A stretch of DNA of 7,702 nt from Crocinitomicaceae bacterium (lineage in GTDB: Bacteria; Bacteroidota; Bacteroidia; Flavobacteriales_D; Crocinitomicaceae). A model generated the notes under the pieces. The model was not told the origin of the DNA, made no database searches, and saw only the letters and a program-made list of their open reading frames with translations. Positions 1 to 5,973 of this stretch are shown here, piece by piece; within the stretch, counting starts at the first letter, position 1; each line of letters opens with the position of its first letter. The position numbers and the translations under genes are program-made. The stretch is taken from positions 1 through 7,702 of the forward strand of contig DQTF01000120.1 of assembly GCA_015662935.1 (NCBI GenBank), in the 5' to 3' direction.

Positions 1-1205
1 ATTCTTGCCACATCAAACTGCTCCAAACAGAAACGATGAATAAACTTCTCAAACATGAGAGGGGTTTAGGTAGTTTTGTTTCTAAAAACGAGGTGAAAAT
101 CAAAAATGGTGACCGAGAGAAAATAATATATGGAGAAAACATCGTCATTGCCTCAGGTAGTAGTCCTAGAAAACTAGAAATCTATGATGTAGATGAAGAG
201 AGTATCATGACAAGTGATGCTATTGACGATTTAAAAGATTATCCAAAAAGTTTAGTCATTGTGGGGGCAGGAGTTATTGGTTGTGAATACGCTACTATTT
301 TCTCCAACTTTGGGAAAACGAAAGTTTATTTAATTGATCGCAAGGATAGAATTCTACCTTTTGAGGATAAAGACATCAGTAGTCTCGTTGCAAAAAACCT
401 TGAAGACCAAGGTGTAACAATTCACCACAGTGCTAACTTGGAGCGTCTAGAAAAAAAGAACGGAGGAGTTGAATATGAACTAAAGTACGAAGATGGTTCT
501 ACTGAGGTTCTACAGGTTGAAAAAGCGTTACTATCTGTTGGTCGTGTACCTAACATTAAAAGCTTGCATCTTGAAAATGCTGGTGTAAAAATGTCTAAAA
601 GAGGATACCATATTGGTGATGATGATACTCAAACAAATATCCCACATATCTATGCGGTAGGTGATGTATCAGGAAGAATTGCCCTTGTTAACATGGGAGA
701 AATTGAAGCGAGACATGCTGTTGAAAAAATGTTTGGAGAAAAAACGGAAAGATTGACCTACGACAACGTATGCACCATCATGTTTTTGAAACCAGAGGTT
801 GCGGCTGTTGGTTTGAATGAAAAGGAATGTATCAAGAAAAATATTCCTATTAAGGTGGTCAAAATCGACTTTGCCGTTCTAGCGAGAGCTGTTGCTATGA
901 GAAAAACGCAAGGCTTCTTTAAGATTATTGTCACGAATGATGACGACATGAGAATCCTTGGTATGCGTGCTGTTGGAGAACATGCATCTTCTGCAATTCA
1001 AGCAGTTGGATTGCTTATAAAAATGAACGCACCGATAGAAGTTATCTCGGAACTTGTCCATCCTCATCCTTCAATTGTGGAAGGTGTTCAAGAGTGCGTT
1101 AGAATGTTACTGAATACTTCTCTATTTAAAGCTTCTGTATTTAAAGACCATCTTGCTTGTTACTCTTTAGTTGATGGTGTAAAAACTCCCTTGGAAAGAT
1201 TGTAA
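1..1205 (+). CDS. FAD/NAD(P)-dependent disulfide-reductase-family oxidoreductase (dihydrolipoyl dehydrogenase-like), 5' end cut by window edge
   Basis: The frame is open to the left edge, so the ATG at 36 is internal and about 400 C-terminal residues are present. The family is usually near 460-470 residues, so the FAD-binding GxGxxG and the redox CxxxxC segment lie outside. Numbering from that Met, I see the ASG motif that follows the first FAD half (39-41), the NAD(P) Rossmann motif GAGVIG (77-82) followed by CEYATIF, the second FAD motif AVGD (207-210), and a dimerisation domain with HPHPSIVE (342-349). That last motif corresponds to the HxHPxxxE His-Glu dyad of lipoamide dehydrogenases. 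The family passes electrons between a dithiol or substrate, FAD and NAD(P)H. The Rossmann stretch also resembles soluble transhydrogenase SthA, so dihydrolipoyl dehydrogenase, transhydrogenase or an orphan paralogue all remain possible. The family call is firm; the substrate is not known. Confidence 0.85.
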   Translation, partial: SCHIKLLQTETMNKLLKHERGLGSFVSKNEVKIKNGDREKIIYGENIVIASGSSPRKLEIYDVDEESIMTSDAIDDLKDYPKSLVIVGAGVIGCEYATIFSNFGKTKVYLIDRKDRILPFEDKDISSLVAKNLEDQGVTIHHSANLERLEKKNGGVEYELKYEDGSTEVLQVEKALLSVGRVPNIKSLHLENAGVKMSKRGYHIGDDDTQTNIPHIYAVGDVSGRIALVNMGEIEARHAVEKMFGEKTERLTYDNVCTIMFLKPEVAAVGLNEKECIKKNIPIKVVKIDFAVLARAVAMRKTQGFFKIIVTNDDDMRILGMRAVGEHASSAIQAVGLLIKMNAPIEVISELVHPHPSIVEGVQECVRMLLNTSLFKASVFKDHLACYSLVDGVKTPLERL

Positions 1206-1246
1206 TCTAAATTAGACCAATAGATTTATTACTGAGATTTTATTTT

Positions 1247-1320
1247 GCGTGAGGGATAGAAATGGCATCTTCTGATTTTTATCAGAAATATAATGGATAG
1301 CCCGACCGAAGGGCACGCCC
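1247..1320 (+). ncRNA. Structured intergenic element, possibly a flavo-1-like RNA
   Basis: The gap between two convergent genes holds three nested complementary pairs. The outer stem is GCGTG (1247-1251) with CACGC (1314-1318). Inside it is a perfect 7-bp hairpin, TTCTGAT (1270-1276) with ATCAGAA (1281-1287) and a TTTT loop. Next comes GCCC (1300-1303) with GGGC (1311-1314); that last C is shared with the outer stem. The segments GAGGGATAG, TGGCATC and GGATAGCCCGACC between the stems match a recurring intergenic pattern that I remember from Flavobacteria. The Rfam flavo-1 RNA is the named candidate, but I cannot confirm that name here. There is no U-tract on either strand, so it does not look like a simple rho-independent terminator. 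It could act as the 3' UTR of either convergent transcript or as a separate RNA; the strand is inferred from the remembered motif. Confidence 0.5.
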
Positions 1321-1334
1321 AAGTTATCAGCCAA

Positions 1335-2213
1335 TTACTTATTTCTCAACTCCATTGATTGCAGAGTGTTAATCATCAAAGACGCGATTGTCATCGGCCC
1401 TACTCCACCAGGAACGGGAGTTATAAACGAACATTTTGGAGCAACATTTTCAAAGTCAACGTCTCCTTTTAATGCCCAACCATTCTTTTTGGAAGCATCT
1501 TCTACTCGAGTAGTTCCTACATCAATAACCACTGCCCCATCTTTTACCATGTCTGCTGTCACGAAACCCGGCTGTCCAATTGCCGCAATGATAATATCGG
1601 CTTTTAGTACTTTTTCTTTGATGTTTTTTGTTCGACTATGAATTAATGTAACGGTGCAATTTCCAGGGTCATTTTTCTTTGCCAACATGATACTAATTGG
1701 CATACCAACAATATTACTTCTACCAATAACTACGCAGTCTTTGCCACTCGTTTCTATTCCATTTCGTTTCATTAACTCCAATATTCCTGCAGGAGTAGCT
1801 GGCAAAAAAGAAGGTAAATTCAACATCATTTTTCCAAGATTTTGAGGGTGAAATCCATCCACATCTTTGATCGGATCAATTGCCATTGTGATTTTTAGTT
1901 CATCAATATGGTCAGGTAATGGTAGTTGCACAATAAAACCATCTATTTCTTCGTCGTTGTTTAACTCTATAACCTTTGCGAGTAATTCTTTTTCAGAAAC
2001 AGAATCATCATATCTAATTAAACTGCTATGGAAACCAATTTGCTCACATGCTTTTACTTTTGCGTTTACGTAAGTCAAGGAGCCACCATCATTACCAACT
2101 AAAACTGCTGCCAGATGAGGTGTTTTAGATCCTTTACTTTTTCTATTGTCAACTGCTTGCTTTAATTCATCTTTAATTGCTTGAGCTGTTGCTTTTCCGT
2201 CGAGTAATTGCAT
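1335..2213 (-). CDS. folD: Bifunctional methylenetetrahydrofolate dehydrogenase / methenyltetrahydrofolate cyclohydrolase FolD
   Basis: This cytosolic enzyme interconverts 5,10-methylene-THF, methenyl-THF and 10-formyl-THF for one-carbon metabolism and purine synthesis. The 292 residues match the family's full length. The catalytic tyrosine and lysine sit in YVNAK (Y48, K52). Family signatures follow: DGFIVQLPLP (91-100), KDVDGFHP (116-123), TPAG (140-143), the dinucleotide-binding VVIGRSNIVGMP (161-172) and the C-terminal PGGVGPMT (268-275). The ATG at 2213 is the natural start, because the MQLLDGK N-terminus is typical; a run of nine A precedes it on the coding strand, with no clear Shine-Dalgarno sequence. 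The upstream AlbA_2 gene stops 38 bp before it on the same strand, so read-through transcription is plausible. Downstream it converges on the oxidoreductase gene. Confidence 0.97.
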   Translation of the reverse strand: MQLLDGKATAQAIKDELKQAVDNRKSKGSKTPHLAAVLVGNDGGSLTYVNAKVKACEQIGFHSSLIRYDDSVSEKELLAKVIELNNDEEIDGFIVQLPLPDHIDELKITMAIDPIKDVDGFHPQNLGKMMLNLPSFLPATPAGILELMKRNGIETSGKDCVVIGRSNIVGMPISIMLAKKNDPGNCTVTLIHSRTKNIKEKVLKADIIIAAIGQPGFVTADMVKDGAVVIDVGTTRVEDASKKNGWALKGDVDFENVAPKCSFITPVPGGVGPMTIASLMINTLQSMELRNK

Positions 2214-2251
2214 GGTCTTTTTTTTTACTAAGATAATATACTTTTATTTAT

Positions 2252-2875
2252 TCACCTTAAAAGGTATTCAATTCGATTATTATTAATTACAAGATGTATT
2301 TGCTTTAGGTATAACAATTCAGAAATCAATTTATCAATGATTGATTTTTTCATTTTTGACACCTTATATACGTTAGACAATGAAATTGATTTATTCTGAT
2401 GGAAATAACTCAACATTTCTCTATGTAAATCATCCATTTCAACAGTAAGAGAATGATGTTCTAAAGCCCACGCCTTCAGTACTATTTTATTTACAGGAAC
2501 TGTATTGAAACCTATCCTCAGATAAGTTTCTTTACTTGAATTATTAATAACTGAAATTTTAAAAAGTGATTTTTTGATGAAGAATCGTGTCAGAAGATGT
2601 CTCCCAAATAGTACTTCTTCCATAGTAAATTTTATTTGATCACTCAAAAATTGACTTAAAATGTGTTCAAAATCTTCCGTAACTTGTTTTGGAAATGAAC
2701 CGACAACCTTCCCATTCTCTTTAACACCAACTACTAACACTCCATCATTAGAATTAGCAAAACCAGCAATAAGAGAAGCGATTTCTAATTCGTTTTCCGC
2801 ATCCTCAACAAAGTGAAACTCTTGACTCCAACCTTCATTAATCTTTTGTTCTAAATTAGGATTTAGCCGTTCCAT
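2252..2875 (-). CDS. Small stand-alone AlbA_2 (Schlafen-type, divergent AAA-4) putative nucleic-acid-binding protein
   Basis: The protein has 207 residues from the ATG at 2875. The first half resembles the AlbA_2 / Schlafen putative DNA-binding domain: an acidic residue replaces the usual E-x-K lead-in (HFVED, 21-25), then comes IASLIAGFANSNDGVLVVGV (32-51), then GKVVGSFPK (55-63). This is the characteristic 'AFANt-GG-lliGV-G-vvG' pattern. The C-terminal part (about 148-207) is helical and charged and may be a small winged helix; that is inference. I see no Walker A motif and no ATPase domain. A TTG at 2884 would add three residues, but GGGAG lies just upstream of the ATG and makes the ATG the better start. 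The start overlaps the aroE 3' end by 13 nt, which suggests translational coupling. Its function is unknown, and it is an odd partner for aroE and folD. Confidence 0.75.
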   Translation of the reverse strand: MERLNPNLEQKINEGWSQEFHFVEDAENELEIASLIAGFANSNDGVLVVGVKENGKVVGSFPKQVTEDFEHILSQFLSDQIKFTMEEVLFGRHLLTRFFIKKSLFKISVINNSSKETYLRIGFNTVPVNKIVLKAWALEHHSLTVEMDDLHREMLSYFHQNKSISLSNVYKVSKMKKSIIDKLISELLYLKQIHLVINNNRIEYLLR

Positions 2876-3588
2876 ATCTCCCAAGATTTTAGCGCTTGAT
2901 GCTTCAGCATTGACTCTCCATTAAGAATCATTGCGTTATTTTCTTCCGCTTTTTTAAGAAATAGTGTTTTTACTGGATTATAGATTAAATCGATGACTAA
3001 GTGGTGCTCTGTTAATTCACTAAAAGGAATATTAATACACTCCTTAATGTTAGGAAACGTGCCAACAGGCGTACAATTAATAATTAATCTACAAGCCTTT
3101 AACATATTTTCATTAACCTCATCATATCCGAATTGATTATCACCTTCTGGTGTTCTTGAGATAAAAATGACATTGACCCCCAGTTTTTTTAAAACATACT
3201 CAATTGCTTTAGATGCTCCGCCTGTTCCAAAAATGATTGCGCGCTCATGCTTATTCGTTAAAAAAGGCTTGATTGACTGATGAAAACCAAAAGCGTCTGT
3301 ATTGTATCCACATGTTTTTCCGTTTTTGATTCTAACTACATTAACGGCTCCAATATCTTTTGCAACGTCGTCTATCTCATCTAAATAGGGAAGAATTTTT
3401 TCTTTGTATGGAATTGTAACATTAAAGCCACAATAATTCTCTTGAAAAAGATTTTCTATAAGACCAATTGTGCCAAGCTCAATATTCTCATATGATGCTT
3501 GGATTTTGTTCTGGAGAAATTTGCTCGTAAAAAATGCCTTCGAGAATGAATGACTTAACGACTTCCCAATCAGTCCGTATTTTTTCAT
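2863..3588 (-). CDS. aroE: Shikimate dehydrogenase (NADP+)
   Basis: AroE reduces 3-dehydroshikimate to shikimate with NADPH in the cytosolic pathway to chorismate and aromatic amino acids. The N-terminus YGLIGKSLSHSFS (4-16) holds the substrate-binding serines. The catalytic lysine is K62 in FNVTIPYKEK and the partner aspartate is D98 in NTDAFGF. The nucleotide loop is GTGGASKA (121-128), followed by NCTPVG (171-176), DLIYNP (200-205) and the closing motif GESMLKHQA with Q231. At 241 residues it is on the short side of the family, but every core motif is present. The ATG sits in a 4-nt ATGA overlap with the DUF368 stop. Its own 3' end overlaps the AlbA_2 gene, so the three are probably one operon with coupled translation. 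Confidence 0.96.
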   Translation of the reverse strand: MKKYGLIGKSLSHSFSKAFFTSKFLQNKIQASYENIELGTIGLIENLFQENYCGFNVTIPYKEKILPYLDEIDDVAKDIGAVNVVRIKNGKTCGYNTDAFGFHQSIKPFLTNKHERAIIFGTGGASKAIEYVLKKLGVNVIFISRTPEGDNQFGYDEVNENMLKACRLIINCTPVGTFPNIKECINIPFSELTEHHLVIDLIYNPVKTLFLKKAEENNAMILNGESMLKHQALKSWEIWNG

Positions 3589-4520
3589 ACAGTCTTTTCT
3601 TTAGGAGCAAATTTCTCCAGAACAAAAATCAATAAAAAGCCAAGTGTCGCAGTACCTATTGAATACATCAAAAGGTTATCTCCATCAAAATTATGTGGAA
3701 GAACATTACTCATCATCCAATCTTCTTTTCCGTTAGAATGAATGACCAACGGAGCATCTCCAGTTTTTATTTTCCATGGCCAAACTTTGTAGAGAGAACC
3801 AATCATAAACCCAGCAAGAAGAGCAACGGTTACTGCTTTATATTTACTGAACAGGTATTTTAAAACTCTCGCAAAAGACAACAACCCAATAACACAACCG
3901 ACTATAAACAATCCAATAGTTGCTAACTCACGCTCTTTAATCGACTCAAGAACAACATGATAACTACCTAGTAACACCAAAATAAAAGAGCCTGATATAC
4001 CAGGAAGAATCATTGCGCAAATCGCCAAAGACCCACTTAATAAAATATACCAACTCGAATCGACATGGGCAACTGTTTGAATGGCAGAAATCCAAAAGGC
4101 GATTACTGCTCCAACCAACAAAGAGAAAATAACCAATGGTGACCATTTTTTAATTGTCTTTCCTACCAACCAAATACTGGCGATAATTAAGCCAAAAAAG
4201 AAACTCCATATCAAGACAGGATGTTGCTCAAGTAAAAATGTAACACCTTTTGCAAGTGATGCGATGCTCAGGATAATACCTCCAAAAAGAAAAACGAAAA
4301 ATGTACCGTTGATGTGTTGCCAAAATGATTTAAACCCTTCTTTCTTCAGAATTTTCAAAGCACCAAAATTAATCTTATTAATACTGTCGATCAATTCTTC
4401 GTAGATACCCGATATAAAAGCGATTGTTCCTCCTGACACTCCTGGAACAACATCAGCTGCTCCCATTGCTATCCCTTTTAACGTTAATAATCCAAGTTGA
4501 ATTGGTGATCTCTTTGCCAT
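3585..4520 (-). CDS. DUF368 / PopT-family polyprenyl-phosphate (undecaprenyl-phosphate) translocase
   Basis: This is a polytopic inner-membrane protein of 311 residues. The N-terminal block GAADVVPGVSGGTIAFISGIY (20-40) is the hallmark of DUF368. A related block, AMILPGISGSFILVLLGSYHVVLESI (from 169), repeats the same pattern in the second half, so the protein is an internal duplication. Further hydrophobic segments lie near 72-92, 100-120, 126-147, 199-219, 226-244 and 284-303, with a polar loop after KVWPWK (245-250). DUF368 proteins (PopT) were shown in other bacteria to recycle undecaprenyl phosphate across the membrane for peptidoglycan and surface-glycan synthesis; that role is carried over from the family. 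It heads a cluster with aroE (ATGA overlap). The ATG at 4520 gives a normal N-terminus. An alternative would be an uncharacterised lipid-carrier transporter of the same fold. Confidence 0.9.
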   Translation of the reverse strand: MAKRSPIQLGLLTLKGIAMGAADVVPGVSGGTIAFISGIYEELIDSINKINFGALKILKKEGFKSFWQHINGTFFVFLFGGIILSIASLAKGVTFLLEQHPVLIWSFFFGLIIASIWLVGKTIKKWSPLVIFSLLVGAVIAFWISAIQTVAHVDSSWYILLSGSLAICAMILPGISGSFILVLLGSYHVVLESIKERELATIGLFIVGCVIGLLSFARVLKYLFSKYKAVTVALLAGFMIGSLYKVWPWKIKTGDAPLVIHSNGKEDWMMSNVLPHNFDGDNLLMYSIGTATLGFLLIFVLEKFAPKEKTV

Positions 4521-4552
4521 TCTTGCTATTGTTAATGATGCAAATTAACTAT

Positions 4553-4589
4553 CTTAGAATTATGCATTATTCTGACTCACAATTCTAGG
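4553..4589. repeat. 9-bp inverted repeat in the leader of the DUF368 gene
   Basis: CTTAGAATT (4553-4561) and AATTCTAGG (4581-4589) are inverted copies: 8 of 9 positions are Watson-Crick and the remaining one is a T-G wobble. The arms are separated by 19 nt. The repeat lies 33-69 bp upstream of the DUF368 start and just downstream of a possible -7 element, so it would fall in the 5' leader. It could be a hairpin or an operator. With no T-run after it, it is not an intrinsic terminator. Confidence 0.4.
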
Positions 4590-4603
4590 AATTAATTTTA
4601 AGG

Positions 4604-4611
4604 CGAAGGTA
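4604..4611 (-). promoter_or_regulatory. Possible Bacteroidota -7 element for the DUF368-aroE-AlbA_2 operon
   Basis: The minus strand reads TACCTTCG, one mismatch from TAnnTTTG and the same TTCG variant seen upstream of the E1 gene. It lies in the 128-bp gap after the MORN-like gene and would give a leader of roughly 80 nt. No convincing TTTG-like -33 element sits 17-20 nt upstream, so the call is weak. Confidence 0.3.
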
Positions 4612-4648
4612 CAAAATTTGGATATAGAATTTGAGAAAAAAGAGTTTT

Positions 4649-5428
4649 CTATTTGGCTGGACGAATTCCTAATTCTTTTAAGTCAATCCCCAACTCTCTC
4701 AGTTGGTCAATTTTAGATTCGAGTTTCCCACCCTCCAATTTCTTTCCATAGTAATAAAAGGTACGATTAATAATTTCCCCACCTTTATCATACGCATTGC
4801 AGTACCCATGACGTTGTCCAGATGAATTATACCTTGACATTGTTGCTTTTTTTGCATTGACGTGATACGTGTACCACTTACCTATTTTTTTATTATTGCT
4901 GTACTGTCCTTTTGTTTTAATTACTTGTGTTTCAAAAAGTTCTTTTGACTCTCCTTCCAGTTTTCCATTTACGTAATTGTAAACTGCTGCTGCTCTTCTT
5001 GACTTATCCATTGGGTCTTGCGGGATATAAAAAACAACTTTCTGCCCGTTCAATTCTCCGTTTCTAAATGTTTCTGTATTACTAATTCTTTGAGAAGGTC
5101 CGAAATTAATCCAAACACTGTCTTTTTTCATGTTACGGTAAATTCCGTAACTCATTAAAGAGCCATTTGGGTGGTAATAATACGCTTCTGCTCTATTGCT
5201 ATTTTCTTCATGTTTGATAACTGCCTTAACCTTAGACGATTTATAGAAATAGGTAAACTTCCCTACAGGCTTATCGTCTTTGAATTCACCTTGGTATTTA
5301 TTTACTCGGACACCTTCGTATTGTTTTGCCCATTTACCTTGTTTTCTTCCTTGTGAATCAACCTGATTCATTTGAGAAAAAGCAAAGCTTGTGATAAATA
5401 AGGTGACTATAAGTAAAGAGATCTTCAT
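4649..5428 (-). CDS. Secreted MORN-like (MORN_2 / YwqK-type) repeat protein
   Basis: The protein has 259 residues. Residues 1-18 form a signal peptide (lysine, a hydrophobic core, SFAFS, then Q at the probable cleavage site), so it is expected in the periplasm or outside the cell. The mature part is built of short aromatic/glycine repeats of the MORN_2 (COG2849) kind: GKWAKQY (31-37), VGKFTYFY (55-62), HPNGSLMSYGIY (86-97), GELNGQKVVFY (124-134), GKLEGES (155-161), IGKWYTYH (182-189) and GQRHGYCNAYD (204-214). It ends with an amphipathic tail in which LRELGI and LKELGI repeat (243-255). Database names such as 'YwqK family antitoxin' go with this repeat, but no toxin gene is adjacent. It overlaps the HAD gene by ATGA, so the two are coupled. 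A structural or protein-binding role at the envelope is a guess. Confidence 0.82.
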   Translation of the reverse strand: MKISLLIVTLFITSFAFSQMNQVDSQGRKQGKWAKQYEGVRVNKYQGEFKDDKPVGKFTYFYKSSKVKAVIKHEENSNRAEAYYYHPNGSLMSYGIYRNMKKDSVWINFGPSQRISNTETFRNGELNGQKVVFYIPQDPMDKSRRAAAVYNYVNGKLEGESKELFETQVIKTKGQYSNNKKIGKWYTYHVNAKKATMSRYNSSGQRHGYCNAYDKGGEIINRTFYYYGKKLEGGKLESKIDQLRELGIDLKELGIRPAK

Positions 5429-5973
5429 GCTAATATTTTTTTTGCAAACTCATTCAAACTTTCGACTGTCATATCAGCTTCAATTCCAATGGGTTCTTCA
5501 GTTTTAATTCTTACTGTTTTCATACCAAGATTCTTGCCAAAGAGAATGTCAGAATCAGTATCACCAATCATCACACAACGTTTAAAATCAATCTCTGGAA
5601 ACTCCATTTTTGCAAGTTCTCCCATAACAGGACCTGGCTTACGCATATCGTCTTCAGCATCTCTTAAATTCGGAGCAAAGTAGCATTTCGTAATTCTTCC
5701 ACCTTCTCGGCGAATCTCATTACACATATAAGCATGAATTTCTAAAAGGTTACGTTCAGTCATTAGACCTTTTCCAACGCCTTGTTGGTTCGTTACGACA
5801 AAAGTTAAATGAAAGAAATCTGTTAACTTTCTTATTGCTTCTAGTGTCTGAGGAATGAACTGAAAATCTTCTACCTTAGTAATATAACCTCCAAAAACTC
5901 TTTCATTGATAACGCCGTCTCGATCTAAAAAAAGCGTCCATGTATGATCTAGATCCCAATCTTTAACCGACAT
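5425..5973 (-). CDS. HAD-IIIA phosphatase, GmhB / HisB-N-like
   Basis: This is a cytosolic HAD phosphohydrolase of 182 residues, the usual length for D-glycero-D-manno-heptose 1,7-bisphosphate 7-phosphatase (GmhB). Motif I is FLDRDGVIN (15-23) with nucleophile D17 and acid/base D19. Motif II is VVTNQQGVGKG (59-69), motif III is the RKP lysine (111-113) and motif IV is GDTDSD (137-142). GmhB and HisB-N usually carry a Cys/His zinc loop before RKP. Here only C97 remains, and the loop DAEDDMRKP has no cysteine or histidine, so the substrate may not be heptose bisphosphate. The ATG at 5973 overlaps the glycosyltransferase 3' end by 11 nt, and its own stop overlaps the next gene by ATGA. The context favours a sugar-phosphate substrate in glycan synthesis; the fold is certain, the substrate is inferred. 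Confidence 0.8.
   Translation of the reverse strand: MSVKDWDLDHTWTLFLDRDGVINERVFGGYITKVEDFQFIPQTLEAIRKLTDFFHLTFVVTNQQGVGKGLMTERNLLEIHAYMCNEIRREGGRITKCYFAPNLRDAEDDMRKPGPVMGELAKMEFPEIDFKRCVMIGDTDSDILFGKNLGMKTVRIKTEEPIGIEADMTVESLNEFAKKILA

Noticed and set aside
758..1067. Two minus-strand open frames of about 60 residues
   Set aside because: Antisense to the oxidoreductase dimerisation domain, with no motif or start context of their own.
1366..2073. Plus-strand open frames of 63-91 residues (1366-1641, 1654-1845, 1867-2073)
   Set aside because: They lie antisense to folD, whose full set of family motifs shows the minus strand is coding; the products have no recognisable domain.
2252..2875. AlbA_2 protein as part of a defence island
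   Set aside because: All neighbours are housekeeping or envelope genes, and no nuclease, methylase or other defence component is visible.
4081..4404. Plus-strand open frame of 107 residues
   Set aside because: Antisense to the DUF368 gene, which has clear conserved blocks; the product is a mirror of membrane-helix codons.
4634..4650. Possible intrinsic terminator AGAAAA-CTCTT-TTTTCT after the MORN-like gene (minus strand)
   Set aside because: The 6-bp stem is almost all A-T and overlaps the stop codon; too weak to list as a terminator.
4649..5973. Toxin-antitoxin system built on the 'YwqK antitoxin' label
   Set aside because: The MORN-like protein has a signal peptide, and its coupled neighbour is an intact HAD metabolic phosphatase; no toxin-like gene is present.
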